A stretch of DNA of 64,000 bases from Trogon surrucura. Taxonomy: Eukaryota > Chordata > Aves > Trogoniformes > Trogonidae. Position 1 is the stretch's first letter. Every line of letters starts with the position of its first letter. This document shows, piece by piece, positions 36,740 through 48,739 of the stretch. Made by a program: the position numbers and the translations under genes. Under the pieces are notes generated by a model that saw only the letters and a list, made by a program, of their open reading frames with translations, ran no database searches and was not told the origin of the DNA. The DNA lies in assembly GCA_020746105.1 (NCBI GenBank), contig CM036635.1:12728001-12792000 (forward strand), read 5' to 3'.

Positions 36740-38757
36740 GTGCCCTCTGAACAACTGCTGTGTCTGTGCCGTGGGGCCGTTGCTGTAGCTTTGGCAGCTC
36801 GCAGCCTTCTTCCACGAGGGAGAACTCGCTGCTGGTTCCTTTCTTGAGTGACACTGATCCTTGGCTTGAGGGGGCACTCGGGAAAGCCGCACAAGGTGCT
36901 TGTGAAGGGCTTTGTCTCCAGGATGGCATAAGAATAAATCTTGCCCTCGATGATCTTCCTCCTTGATGAGGCTGACAGACAACTCCAGTAAAACCTGTAG
37001 ACTGCAAAGTGGTGTCGCTTCGTAGCCTGCTGATATGAGAAAAATCCTGCCTGGAGGCAGTTGCTTCAGAAGAGCACTGCTCGTGACAGGCTGTCCCTGG
37101 CAGGCAGTCCTTTGGTTTTGCTTATCCTTCACATTCTGCCTGCATCCTTCTCTGCCACTCCAGCATCTAAAATGCGTGTGGTGCCGAGGGGCGGGCAGTG
37201 AGGCTGTGAGCAGGACAAGCCTTGAGCACCAGGAAAATGAGGGTGTGCCTCGGCACGGGGAGATTTTTCCTGTGCAATAGTGCCCTGTCTTGTAGCTGGT
37301 GAGAATACACAACAGCCCAGAGTGGTTAGATCATCTCGGTATCTGACACGGATTAAACCTCCAAGCTAAATCCTGCGAGGGATGCGCAGGGCTGGGTGAG
37401 GTCTTAAGGCTGTTAATGGTTTTCCTGCATTTTCCAAGTACCACGGACACGTGGCAGCTGTACTCTGTGACCACGGCATGGAGTGGCACAGCGCTGTGCT
37501 GTATGTGGTGTCAGACGGATTGACTGAAGTGCAGGAAGTCCTCGCACGTGTCTCTGTGGCCCCTTGTTCCGAGCCGTAACTGGACCGTGCTCTTCATACT
37601 GGAAGCCGGTGTTAAAAACGTGAGCGGTGTTGCTCTTCCTTCCCCTTCAAAACTGCTTGTCAGATGTGCCAGGAGCAAGGTCAGGGCTTGCTGAGTGCTC
37701 TTGCCCCACTGAGGCTGTGTTTGGGTAGAAACCGTGGAACGACGGCACCAGTGAGCGGAGGGATGTGGTGGTGTCCTCTGTCTAGTACTGGGAACCACAG
37801 CCCCAGTTATACACGGCCCCAGTTACCCTTGGGCTTCGCTTCAAACCTTACCCTGACTAGAAGCCAAAAGCAGTTGGCTGAACTGAGGCCAGGAGATGTT
37901 CACGTTTTGAAATCCTTAACTGCTTTTGGGCAGACTGGTACCTTGTATTCACTGGGCCCCTGAAAGTGATGGGGAGGTGATGGGTTGGGACTGGTGTACA
38001 CTGGGACACAGCGTCTGCCTGACCTGACTCAGCCCGGACCGAGGTTGCCATCACATCAGCATCAAACCTCAGCACTTTCCTTTCTGCTCCCAGATGTGGC
38101 CCTGGGCTAACTTGGGGATCTTACAGATTCTCCTGCCAGCCCCAAGCACTGCACTGGATGTAGCTTTAGGGCTCCCGAGCCTGCAGCGCTGATGGTCACT
38201 GGAGCTGAGGCTCAGAATCCTGCGTGAGAGCGTTGGCTTCTTGCCTCAGTGCGAGTCGTTCCCTCCTCTTAACCTCTTACTCCCCCTTTGAACTTGATCC
38301 TCCCACCTTGGAAAAGAAAAATACCCAGGCAGAACAGATCTGTGTGCTTTTAATGTCTGTTATCTTGTATCTTTTTAAAAAGTGCCTGTTCCATTTTCCT
38401 GCTTGCCCAAACTCATGTTTCCTTGGGAAATGTCTCGGGGTGCCTCGCTGGAGGAGGGAGGGGTCTGATCCGACTGCCTGGTGGTCAGGCCTGGAGGCTT
38501 GTAAGGGAAAAGAAGTTCTAGTTGACTGTTTTTGTACGTATTTGTCTGATGGATCACTCAGGTTCAAAGATTTTTTTTCCCCCAGTGTTTGAACACTTCC
38601 TTGGGTGGTTTGGAAGCCCGTGGTTCTTTTTCCCTCCTTCCACTGCTCTTTGCGTCGGAGCGAGATGCTGGAAATCTGCGTGTTGGTGCGGTCCCACGTC
38701 TAAGGGAGAGGCTGAAACCCGTCATGCCTTCCCATACGTCAAAAAATAGTACATGAG
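36740..38757. other. PRPSAP1-QRICH2 intergenic spacer
   Basis: About 2 kb of moderately GC-rich sequence with no recognisable coding region, repeat or RNA gene. The open frames are short and unfamiliar. Confidence 0.5.
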
Positions 38758-38859
38758 GTGCTTCCTTGCCCGGACCCGTCCCCTCCGGGAGAGTTTTGGA
38801 CCGGATGGGGCTGTGTGACCGGCAGAGACCGTTTATCTACACGCAGCTCAGCCCTTTGC

Positions 38860-39543
38860 AGGCACAGCTCGCCCTGCAGGGAGCCGCCTCTCCCTGGGCG
38901 CGGCCGAACCGACCGGCTGCGAAATATTCGGCGTCACCGGCTGCGTTTGAGGTGTTGGAAGTGGAAGAGGCCGGGGGCACCGGAGCGGCAGCTCCAGCCG
39001 CTGGGGCCGGGCGGGGCCTCCCGGGGGCGGGGCCGGCAGGGGCGGGGCGTCGCCTGGCAACGGGGGACGCTGCGCCCTCCCCTCCCTGTAAACACCGGCA
39101 CGTGGGCAGCGGGCTCGGCCAATGGGGCGGCGAGGAGCGGAGGGTGGCAGCCAATGAGGGACGGGAAGGGGCGGGCTCAGGCCGCAGGGCGGGGCCGGTG
39201 GGTGCGGGACAGGAGGGAGCCAGGCGGGGGTGCGGGTCGGGGGCTGCGAGGGGCGCAGAGCCGGAGCGTTGTGGGGAGCGGGGGCGGAGCAGGGCCGAGG
39301 AGAGACGGCTGGAGGCGGCCGGGGGGGCGGGGTCCCAGAACGCGTTGCCTTCCGGGGGGAGCACCAGCGGGTATCGACCCGCGCCCTGCCCTGGTGAGGG
39401 CACCCTGATACCCGCGGTGAGGGAAGGGCAGAGGAGGAGGAGAGGGGGGAGGAAGGCTGCTGGCTGCCCGTCCCTTCCAGGCGGAAAGGCTCCTGGCCCC
39501 CCTTCCTAGGTCAGGCTCTGTGTTTTAGGACAGGGCAGCAGCG
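38860..39543 (+). promoter_or_regulatory. QRICH2 CpG-island promoter with RFX X-box and two CCAAT boxes
   Basis: The stretch is very CpG-rich. At 39,049-39,061 GTCGCC-T-GGCAAC fits the RFX X-box consensus GTNRCC-N(0-3)-RGYAAC exactly. CCAAT boxes follow at 39,119-39,123 and 39,151-39,155, and GGGGCGGGGC boxes surround them. RFX factors control cilium and flagellum genes, which fits QRICH2. The start site is not determined; 39,160-39,520 is likely leader or core promoter. Confidence 0.65.
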
Positions 39544-42500
39544 ATGGCCCCGCTCAGCCTGTCCCAGCTGCTGGACGTCGCCATCGGGACGCCTGAAGTT
39601 GGGGCCGTCAACTTCACGGCGCTGTACAGCCTGCTGCAGGCCATGCTCGGCCACTTGGGCCTGCAGGACCTGCCCGCCCAGGAGCGGGGGCATGGCCCGA
39701 CCCCTCTCCTTGCGGGGGTACAGCCTGCCAAGGCACAGCCCGGCCTGGAGAAGAAGGGAGACGGAACAAAGACCTCGGCCCTGGGCACGGGGCAGGAGCC
39801 AGGGGAGCAGCTGCCTGGGAAGGACCCACTGCTGGGGACAGCGATCAGCGACCAGGTCGCCTCCGTGGCCACCGACGTAGGGCAGATGAAGAAGGATATT
39901 GAAGCGAATGAGAGCAGCATCTCCAAGGTAGAGGTTCTTCCCAGCCCCCTGGGTGCTCCCCTGGGAGATGCTCCCGTCTCGAATCTGTGCTGCTGTTGAC
40001 CTTAGACTAAATCTAGTTTAAGCCCAAGCTTATGATTTCATATTGAGCTTCACTGCAGAAAAGGAAAGTTTTGGGGAGGAAGCGGTGGGTCTGAAATGCT
40101 GCTCCAATTGCTCTGGGTCTGCACTTTGCCATTTACGAGCTGTGGGCCTGATACAGCACCCAACGTGCAGGGACTGTGTCCTCTCCTCAGGCAGCTGAGA
40201 GGCTCCCCCAGCACCTCATGGACTTCATCTCCCACTGCAGAGCCCTTCAGCTTGCCCAAGGGCTAAACCCAGCACCGGTGGGGACCAGAGAGGGGCCTCA
40301 TCCTGCACAGCCCTGAGCCGGTCATAACTGTGCTTCGCCCGAGCATCCCCAGCAGGAAAAGGAAAGCTCGGGTTCAAGGGAAGGGCCACCCTCAGCTCTG
40401 CAGGGCTAGATCCTGCTGGGGCTAGGATGCTTTGGGAGGGTTTCCCCAGGTGGCTGAGCAGAAAGTGCTCGCTCTCCTCAGACCAGGCTGGGGCTGAGAG
40501 GGTGGCAGTGGCTCTTTGCCCTTGGGATTGGCTTCAGCAGCCTTGAACAGAGCCTGGCATGGGCAGACAGAGCTGGGTCCATACTTGCTGACTCGGTTTG
40601 TGCAATGGGCACCCCCTGGGGCAGGGGTGAGGGTCTCTGGGGAGCTGCTGCCCCCTTCTTGGCTCGGTTGATGTGAGGAACAGTAAGTGCCACCTGCAGT
40701 GCCCTGCGCTGCCCCTCTGCTCTGTGCAGACCACAGTGGGGTGAAGGTCTTGGTCCTCAGGGACCCTCCCCTGGGGCTCACCCCCACCACCCCCTCTCCT
40801 AGGCCATGGCTCTCTCCCAGGATCTCCTCGGGGAGATCACTGGGCTGAAGGAGGCACAGTCCCACATGGGAGAAGACATCCGGATGATCCAGGAGGCGCT
40901 TGGCTTGGTGAGCTGCCACCGGGGCCCCTCAGGAGGGAGCTGGGCCCTCGCCCCCCCCCTCCCTGTCACCCTGAGTGTCACCCGGCCTGAAGAGCACCAG
41001 GAGGGAAGAGTGGGAAGCGTGTCCTGGGGAGGAATGTGGGAGCTCCGCCTGCCAGCACTGCCCAGAGAGGGCAGAAACAGGCACCGAGGTCAGGCTGGGG
41101 GTAGAGGTAACTGCTTAGCGAAGTGATGCTGAGGCACTTTGTAAATAAACAGTCTTAAAAACACCCTGACATGGGTGCTGGGTAGGCAGGAAGATAGCAG
41201 CAATATAGCTACAGCCCCCAAGCGCAGCCCTGCCCGGCATCCCTCTGTCTCGCACCCAAGTTAATTTGCAGATACTCCTTTTAAATCCCACGCCTGTGTC
41301 CTGACGGCCATCCCTCTCCTCGCTCCACTCCAGGGGAACCTCCAGGGTGCTGCTGGACGGCTGCCGGGCCTCCGCGACCGGACGGCGTTGGACAACGATG
41401 TGGTACGGCCGTGATCCTCCAGGACAGGAGGCAGCTGCACCCCAGGGGGACCAGTGCACCCAGTCCCTTCACATCACAGCATGGTCCCCAGCAGTGCTGG
41501 GCAGTGATGCTTGGGGGTCAGCACAAGTGTGGGTCCCATGTTCCCTGGCTACGTGGCCAGGGCTGACCCCGTGACCCCTTCCTTTCCCAGAAAAAGCTGA
41601 AGGAAAGGCTGAGTCTCTACCCAGCCCCAGAGGAGGTGAGCAACATGGTGCGCTGGGAGGTGCTGGAGGATTGCCTGGTGGGCAGCAAAGCAGAAGGAGA
41701 AGGAGGAGGAGGTGGAGAAGAAAGAGAAGGAGGAGGTAGAGAAGGAAGAGGAGGAGGTGGAGAAGGAAGAGAAGGAGGAGGTGGAGAAGGAGGAGGAGGC
41801 AGAGGTTTGCCGGTGGTGAGTGCTGGGGCAACCTGACTGCAGGAGCACAATCCCCAGTGCCTCCAGTGAGCACTTCTCTTCCCTGAGCATCCCACCTGGA
41901 GGCAGGACCTGGCGTAGGCAGAGCCAGGGCAGCTCCTCAGCCGGCCCAGATGTACCTCCTCCATCGTCTGTGCCGTTGACAGCCCCCAACAGCCCCTCCA
42001 TGGGGCAAACAAGCACCCAAAACCCTCGGGGCGACCACACAGCCCCGTGTCCTTGCTCGACGGTGGGCAGGACCACGGCTCCTTGCACTCTTGGTCTCTC
42101 TGGGGCTGGTGAGTGGGAGCAGGGGACAGCAGAGGGATGTTTTGGGACAAACCCTGGTGTTCTGCACTCTGAGATGGTTTCCAAATCCAGCCTGGGGCTG
42201 CTGCTCCTGAAACGCAGGCGCAGCCTGTGGAGCTGGGAAGTGGGTCTCGTCCAGCTGGTCTGGAGTGCTGGGTCACATTGGTAGAAGACAAAATGCTGTG
42301 CTCTGGGACTAGGTGACATCAGTTGGGTATTCGCTGATCCCCTGGATCAGCTGCTGAAACAACTCCACAGGCACAGAGGTGACCCAAGGGGGCTGGGGAG
42401 GGGCCAGGGGGCTGTGGGGGCTTGGGGGGTCTTTGCCTTTGGGCTCTTGTGACATCCTTCAGTTTGACCCCTTGAGCTGAGGGAATTTAGGGGCAGAGTG

Positions 42501-45500
42501 GGGGGCCCAGGGTCTGCCCTTGCTGCTGCACTTCTGCCCATAAACCTGCTCCCCTTTGCTTCCTCTTCTCAGGAGGGAAGTGGGGGCCAGTCCGCCCCCA
42601 CTTCGGACGTGGACACCCAGCGTGGAGCAAGCTCAGCACCGGGGCTGAAGGGGTCAGGGACACAGCCTGGACCCAGGGCCAGCAAAGGGACCAGCAAGGG
42701 AACTCCAGGGACACAGTCTGTCTCCAAGGGGATGCAAATGGAGCTACAGGGAGAAACAGTGACCCCTGAGAAGTGGGCAGGCACTCCCTCACATCAGACA
42801 AGGGCTTCTGATGGCACCCCCGGGACGCAGCCAGGGACCCCTGGCACCCAGACCACCACCGTGGGGTTGCAGACAGGGACCCCTGGCACCCAGACCACCA
42901 TCGCGGGGACGCAACCAGCACCTCCAGGGCCCCAAGAAGGAGGAGCAGGGGTCCAGCCAAGTCCTCCCCACATGGAGCCCAACCTTCCTGATTCTGAGAA
43001 AGTTCCTGCCGAAGCCAGCCCCAGTGCTCTGGGGACAAAGATGGATGACATAAGCCCCAAGGAGAGAGGCAAGGCTTTGCCCAGCACACAGCTTGCCCAG
43101 GGAGGCCACCCAGCAGCAGGGACCCTCTCGCCCGCAACCCAGGGGTTTGGGACGCCACTCAACACCGATCCCAGAGCCACGTCCTCTTCGCAAGAGCCGA
43201 CAATGGCCTCGGGGTCCTTGGGCACCAGCGGCATTTCTGACCGATACGCAGAGACAGTGGAGGCTCTCCGCCACATCGGGCAGCTCCGCCACCTCTATGC
43301 CGACCTGAAGGAGCAGGTAGCCCAGCTGGAAGCCACCAAATTGGACCACGCGGAGCTTGAAAAGCTGCGCCTGCTCTTCCCGGAGGGAGGTAGGTGCCCT
43401 GGGGTGGGGGCGTTTGAGGCTCATCACACCCAGAGCCTGGCTCCAAGAGCAAGACCCTCATCACCCACAGTGTATCCCCTTGGACCATGTCCCTCTAGAC
43501 CAGGAGAGCATCACCAGTGTCCTGGCCGACCTCAGGGGCCGAGCATCCTCCCTGCAGGACCTGGCCAGCGATCTCCAGGGCGAGAAGGGGAAGGTGAGCT
43601 GGTTGCAGTCCCTGAGGGGAGTTTGGGCAGGGACGGAACAGCCAGAGGGCCCCCGTGCTGGGACAACAACACGGGAGCTCTGTGTCCTGACTGCCACCAC
43701 TGCCATTCCCAGATCAGGCAGCTGGAGGATGCCCTGGGAAAGCTGAAGACAGATGTGGCCGACTTGAGATCAGGTGGCAGCAACCAGATGACCCTGCAAC
43801 AGGGGTAAAAGGATGGGAGAGGGTTTCCTACCCTGTGGGGCTCCAAGAAAGCCTGGGGGTGGGGAGCATCCTGATTTGGGGGGCAAGGGACATCCCCCTG
43901 AGCAGCCCTACAGAAGCTAAGCCTGCCCATGTCCCCATCTCGCTGACCAGGTCCATGCTGCAGGAGGTAAAGCAGGAGCTGGAGGAGCTGAGAGAGCAGC
44001 AGGAGATGACCAAGGCCACAGCAGAGGAGTTTGTGACCAAGATGCAGGGGCAGGTAAGCTCTGGGGGAAGCTTTCCCACCGCCCACCAGCTCAGCAGGGC
44101 GGTCCTGACAGGGGTTCCAGCTGTGTCCTCTGGCTGGGGCCATTGAGCCTCCAGGACACCTGGACTTCTCGGCCACATCTGTCCCATCTCGGAGCTGATT
44201 CCTTCCCCCCCTTCTCACAGCTGGATGAGCTGAGGGTGACAGTGGAGAGCGGGGGACAGGGGCACGCAGAGGCGCAGGCAGCGTGCCCCGTCTGCAGCTC
44301 GGACATCAGCGTGCAGGTGGGGCAGCTCCTCCAGCGCTACGAGAAGCTCCAGGAGCTGGTGGACTCCTTCATGGCACGGCAGCCTGCGGTGGGCAAGGTG
44401 GTGAGGCAGCTGCCGGGGAGGAGCCAGGTAGGGAGATGCTGGCACGGAGGCCTTGGGAGGGAGCTATGGGGATACCCCCCCCCTCCAGCTGGTTGGTCTT
44501 CACTGTAACGTGGAGGAGCTCCTCGCTGCCCTCCAAATTGGCTTGTACAAGTCAGCAGCATGGAAGGAAATTAAAGTTTTGATGCAAACATCCTGCTGGC
44601 ACTGAGAGCCTGTGTCCACCGACCAAGTAACCGGGGTCTGTCCCCGTGGGGCAGCTGATCTCCTCTTGCACGGCACCACTTTGTTGTCTTCCTCCCTGAA
44701 GGAGGATGAGGAGCTGCTGAAGCGCATCCAGGCCACCGTCATGCAGGTGCAAGGGGACTATGAGAAGCTCCGGGCCGTCACGGGAAACCTCCTGGATGAC
44801 CGTCACCAGAAGCAGAAAGATATTGAGGTAGGTGGCTGAAACCCCTGCAGGGTCAGAGCATCCTCCAGGCAAAACCCCAGCCTGGGGACCCCAAGGGATT
44901 TGTCCCTCTGCCAACCCGCTCGCAGCCCTGTGGAGGCTCAAAGTGCCTTTCCCGGAGGTTTCTGGATAGGGGGTTGGAGCGGGGGGTGCTCAGCTTGTCA
45001 GCAGGCGGCTCCAACCCTGCTGCAATGTCATGGGATGCTTTCTGTGTTGGAAGGCTCTGTTCCAGTCACTGAAGAGGCTGGAGAAGGAGAAAGTGGACAA
45101 GGAGGACCTGTTGCTGGAAATCGATGTGGTACGGTCTCGAGGGGCCCCGGTGCTAACTAAGGGGGTCCCTGGGCAGGGTGAGAAAAGCATCTTGTCCCCT
45201 TGGTAGCAGAACTGGATGAGGGGAGGGAGGTTTTCCAGGCTGGCTGCGGGTCCCCTGCCAGGTCCCTCTGTCTCCCCACGGGTCCCTTCACTGGTGGAAC
45301 AGATCCCGTGGAGGTGACGGGGCAAGAGACCACGTAGCCACTTCTCCCTCTCCCCCGACACGAGCTGGCCCTGTGCGTTGTTCCTCCATCCTCTCTCCAC
45401 CGCTCTGCTGCCTTTCTTTGTTGCTAGAAAGCAGACAAAGCCGCCCTGGCCGGCAAAGTTAGTCGCACCCAGTTTGACGCCAGCATGGAGCGGCTCAACG

Positions 45501-48500
45501 AGATGATCCAGGAGATGCTGAGCCGGGTGACAGGCCAGGAGCAGGGCTGGAACCAGGTCCAGCAACGGCTCAGTGAGGAGATGGGATCTAAGGTGAGGGG
45601 TAGCTTGTCCCCAACGCTCAAAACTGGCACTTTTGGGGCCTGACAGCCTAAGGCAGCATCCCTCTGAGGATCCCTCTCTCTCTTTTTCCCTGGGCACCAC
45701 GATGCCCCATCCCGGAGCAGCTGGCTGAGGGTGTGTGTCTGTCCACAGCTGGACCGCCTGGAGCTGGGGCCATTCCGGCAGCAGCTGGAGGAGCACTGGA
45801 AGAACATCCTGGACCAGCTCAAGAAGAAGATGCAACCACCGGCGGCTGACGATGCCGCTGGGATTAGGAAGTGAGCGTGATGGGGTGGGGACAGCACTCC
45901 CCCCATTCCCTCCAGCTGTCCCAGCCAGTGCCCATGTGGTGCCCGTTCAGCTGTGGGGATGCTGAGGAAGCAGCTGTGCCTTCTCCTCCCAGCAGCAGCA
46001 GGTTCCTGACGCTAAAGGGAGCATGAGGAGGTGGCACCTGCAGGACAGAGCCCTCCCGAACCGAAACTGGGGTGTGGGTGCAAAGACTTTCTGGAGCAAG
46101 GGTGGGGGACAGCAGCTCACCCTCCAGGGCAGGGGTGCGATATGTGGTGCTGGGGAGCTGGGTTGTGACCTGCCCTCCTGGCAAGGCACAGGGGGGTAAT
46201 TAGCACTCGACGAAGCGATGAAACCAGTGTGAGGGCGGGTTTGCAGGGCAGGCATGGGCGCCTGCACCGCTCCCCTCACACCCCTGCCTGCCCCAGGCAG
46301 CCCCGAGCAGCTGCCAGCGTGTGGAGGTGCCAGTGGGGCTGAGGTGTATCCCAGTCCTTGGGGAAACGGTGACAAAACTCATCCTAAAAAAAATGGGGGA
46401 ATCCTGCATCCCCCAGGCCTGGTGTTTTCTCCCAGGCTGGGAGCATCCCACCCCAGCAGGAGGTGTGGGAAAGCCCCTGTTTTGCCCCTGCCAGCACCCC
46501 CAGTTCCCATGGGACACTGAGGAGCCCTGGGCGTGGTGGATTTTGGGTGCTCCCCTTTGCGGATTCCCCGGTGCCTAATACGAAGTAGAAGTTGTTTCCC
46601 GGGTGGGAGCCCACAAACAACCGCTTACCCCCATCGTACCCCCGTTCCGTTCTGTAACCAGCCAGCGGGGTGGGACATTGCTGGCGTGGTGGGGCACAAA
46701 CCAGGCTAAGACTCCTGCAATTCTGTGCTGTGAGTGCCACAAAGCACGACAGCCAAGTGCCCGGGTGAGCTGCCTGCCTGCGTGTGGCCCCCCCAGGAGC
46801 TCTCTCGGTGTTTTTCCCCCCCCCCGCAGGCAGCTGCTGGCCCATTTCCACTGCCTGTCCTGCGACCGGCCCCTCAGCATGCTGGTGCCTGGCCCGTGAG
46901 TAGCCGCCAGCTCCGGGGTTTGCACGGGTGGAATGGGAGGTGGGGGGGGGGGGTGAGCACCTTCTGCAGTCCTACCCGTCACTGGGGGGGCACGGGGACC
47001 CTCCTTGGGGGCAGGAGAATGCCACAAGAGTACAGGCCTGTGACAGGTTTCTGAGCGATGCCTCAAACTGGAGGGGGGTCGTTTGTCCCCGTCGCCCACC
47101 CGTGGCTCCCGCCCTCCGCAGGCACATCGTGGCCGTCCCGTCCGTGCCGTCGCTGCTTCCTCGCCTCGCCAGGCACCCCAACACCGTCCTCGAGCGGGAG
47201 CAGACACAGCAGCACGGCCACAGGTGGGGCTCATGGGGACCCAGCCCCAGCACCTGGGGTGCAGGGTGGCCCTGCCCCAGGGAGGGAGAGGGTGGAGGGG
47301 TCTGGGGGTCCCCGGGCAGAGCAGAGGAGTGGAGCTGTGCTGCGGAGGGTCAGCTGTGCTTGCTCCAGGTCTGTGGGGGTTTCAGTGCCCTCCCTGTGCT
47401 GCCCCATCCAGCCCAGGTCTCTGTTTCGATGAGTTGTGTCTGCTCTCAGCCCAACCTCAGACTTGGTGGGGGGGGTCTGGTGCCTCCTGTGAAACAAGTC
47501 CCCAAAATTAAAGCTGGGACAGCCCAGCTCCTACCTCCTGGCCAGTGATGGTGACCTGCTCACCAGGGCTGTGGGGAAAGAGCAGATCCAGCACGATTGG
47601 TTGGGTGTGGATCTCCTGCATCAGTCGGAGGCGAGCTCGGGGCGGGAAATACCCCACTGGGGAGCCCCCCAAGCCCCCTCCCAGGGTGAAGCGTGAGATG
47701 CCATGGTGCTGGGAGCTGAGCATCTCTGTGCCCCGTCCCGCAGGGAGAAGGAGGCCAAGTGCGGGTACCCCAGCGTGCCACGGCAGTGTGGGGGCCAGCA
47801 CACCCTCACTCACCCGGTGCAGCGCGGCCCACGCCTCCAGAGCCTCCCGCCCGGCGCCCCGCAGCCTGTCCAGCCCCCCACCCTGCTCACCATCAAGGTA
47901 GGGGTGACGAAGGTAGGGCTGCGGCAGTGGCGGCTGAGGCTGACAGGGTGATGCTGAGCATCTGGAGGGGGATCCGTGCCTCAGTTTCCCCAGCAGAGCT
48001 GGGCGTGGGAGAGTCACTTGGGGATGCTGGCTTTGGCTCAGCCAGCCCTCTCTCTCCTTCCCAGCACGACGAGATGGAGCTGTTGGGCCAGGATGGGCAC
48101 ATCTACAGGGGCCAGCGCGATGGGCAGCTGCCTGTGCTTGTGGGCAAGGAAGGTACGGCAGGGGCACACCTGGGGAGGGGCTCTGCAGGGTGTGAGGAGG
48201 ACAGCGGGGGGGCGCAGTGCCCGCGGGGTGCCAGGTTGCCCCCAGCTCCCCCCACCCCAGCTCCCTCTGGTGTCTCTGCCAGGCTTCCCAAGGGACAAGC
48301 GCCAGCTGTCCCCAAGGCAGTGGGACTCCCAGGACAGCGGCCGCCGGTTCTCGTGGCCCCAGAGCACCAAGTCCTCTCCCAGCCCACCAGGTATGGCACT
48401 GGGAGGCGGGGGTGACAGGGCACCCTGTTGTCACCCAGTGGACACAGCTGGGGCCACCCCCATGGGCTGCGGAGAGCTGTAACCCCTGCCCCTTGTCCCC

Positions 48501-48705
48501 AGGCACCACTGCCTCGCCAGAGCGCAGATCAGCCTCGGCCCACGGGCACCTGCCCCAGGTGTCATCGGGGCTCCTCCCGCCCCTGCAGCCCCCGCGGGAC
48601 GGATCCAGCACCCCGGCAGCCAGGCAGGGCTGGGGGTCCCCGACCGAGCCACCGCCATCCCGGCCGCCGAGCAGGCAGACGAGTGGCTCCAGCCAGCAGC
48701 AATAA
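39544..48705 (+). CDS. QRICH2: Glutamine-rich protein 2, 19 coding exons predicted
   Basis: Sperm-flagellum protein of the DUF4795 family. Exons: 39544-39927, 40803-40907, 41334-41402, 41591-41815, 42573-43389, 43499-43593, 43713-43804, 43951-44053, 44221-44427, 44702-44827, 45054-45128, 45428-45592, 45749-45870, 46830-46895, 47122-47223, 47744-47897, 48065-48152, 48283-48390, 48503-48705. They total 3,306 nt, 1,101 aa, with matching phases throughout. The N-terminus (SQLLDVAIGTPEVGAVNFTA) is the family's opening helix. Residues 262-533 are low-complexity, rich in Thr, Gln, Pro and Gly. Coiled-coil exons follow (EVKQELEELREQQEMTKAT). The conserved DUF4795 part includes KVSRTQFDASMERLNEM (about 776), FHCLSCDRPL (about 868) and CGYPSVPRQCGGQHTLTH (about 925). 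It is shorter than human (about 1,660 aa) because the repeat region is small. Exon 4 is the least certain (frame ambiguity). The 44702 acceptor could instead be 44705. Confidence 0.88.
41691..41804 (+). repeat. Purine-rich coding minisatellite in QRICH2 exon 4
   Basis: About five diverged 21-24 bp units of the type GAAGAGGAGGAGGTGGAGAAG, wholly purine on this strand but for scattered T and one C. In the frame linked to the neighbouring exons it encodes Gly/Glu/Arg-rich repeats (GGGGEGREGGGGEGG). The +1 frame is also open and encodes Lys/Glu repeats (EKEEVEKEEEEVEKEEK). Confidence 0.8.
42831..42914 (+). repeat. Two 42-bp coding repeats in QRICH2 exon 5
   Basis: Two adjacent 42-bp units encode 14-residue repeats of the form TGTPGTQTTxxGxQ. 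Degraded partial units flank them (GTPGTQSVSKGMQ upstream). They may be the small bird counterpart of the long Gln-rich repeat array in mammalian QRICH2. Confidence 0.7.
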
Positions 48706-48706
48706 A
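48701..48706 (+). terminator. QRICH2 polyadenylation signal overlapping the stop codon
   Basis: The last codons CAG CAA TAA are followed by AGG, so AATAAA spans the final Gln codon and the stop. With cleavage 10-30 nt downstream, the 3' UTR would be about 10-30 nt. A T/G-rich CTGTTTGG lies about 18 nt after the hexamer. Confidence 0.6.
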
Positions 48707-48739
48707 GGGCGATGGGCAACCGAGTCCCTGTTTGGCCTC

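Noticed and set aside
38766-39509. Overlapping open frames of over 200 codons before QRICH2
   Set aside because: They lie in the CpG-island promoter in several frames at once, with compositionally biased translations. They are stop-poor DNA and not genes.
41549-42319. 256-codon Ser/Pro/Phe-rich open frame on the minus strand
   Set aside because: It is the antisense of the purine-rich QRICH2 repeat plus intron. Its low-complexity sequence comes from the repeat.
47508-48719. 403-codon open frame antisense to QRICH2
   Set aside because: It covers five spliced QRICH2 exons and their introns on the other strand. GC-rich sequence lacks stops, and nothing in the translation is recognisable.
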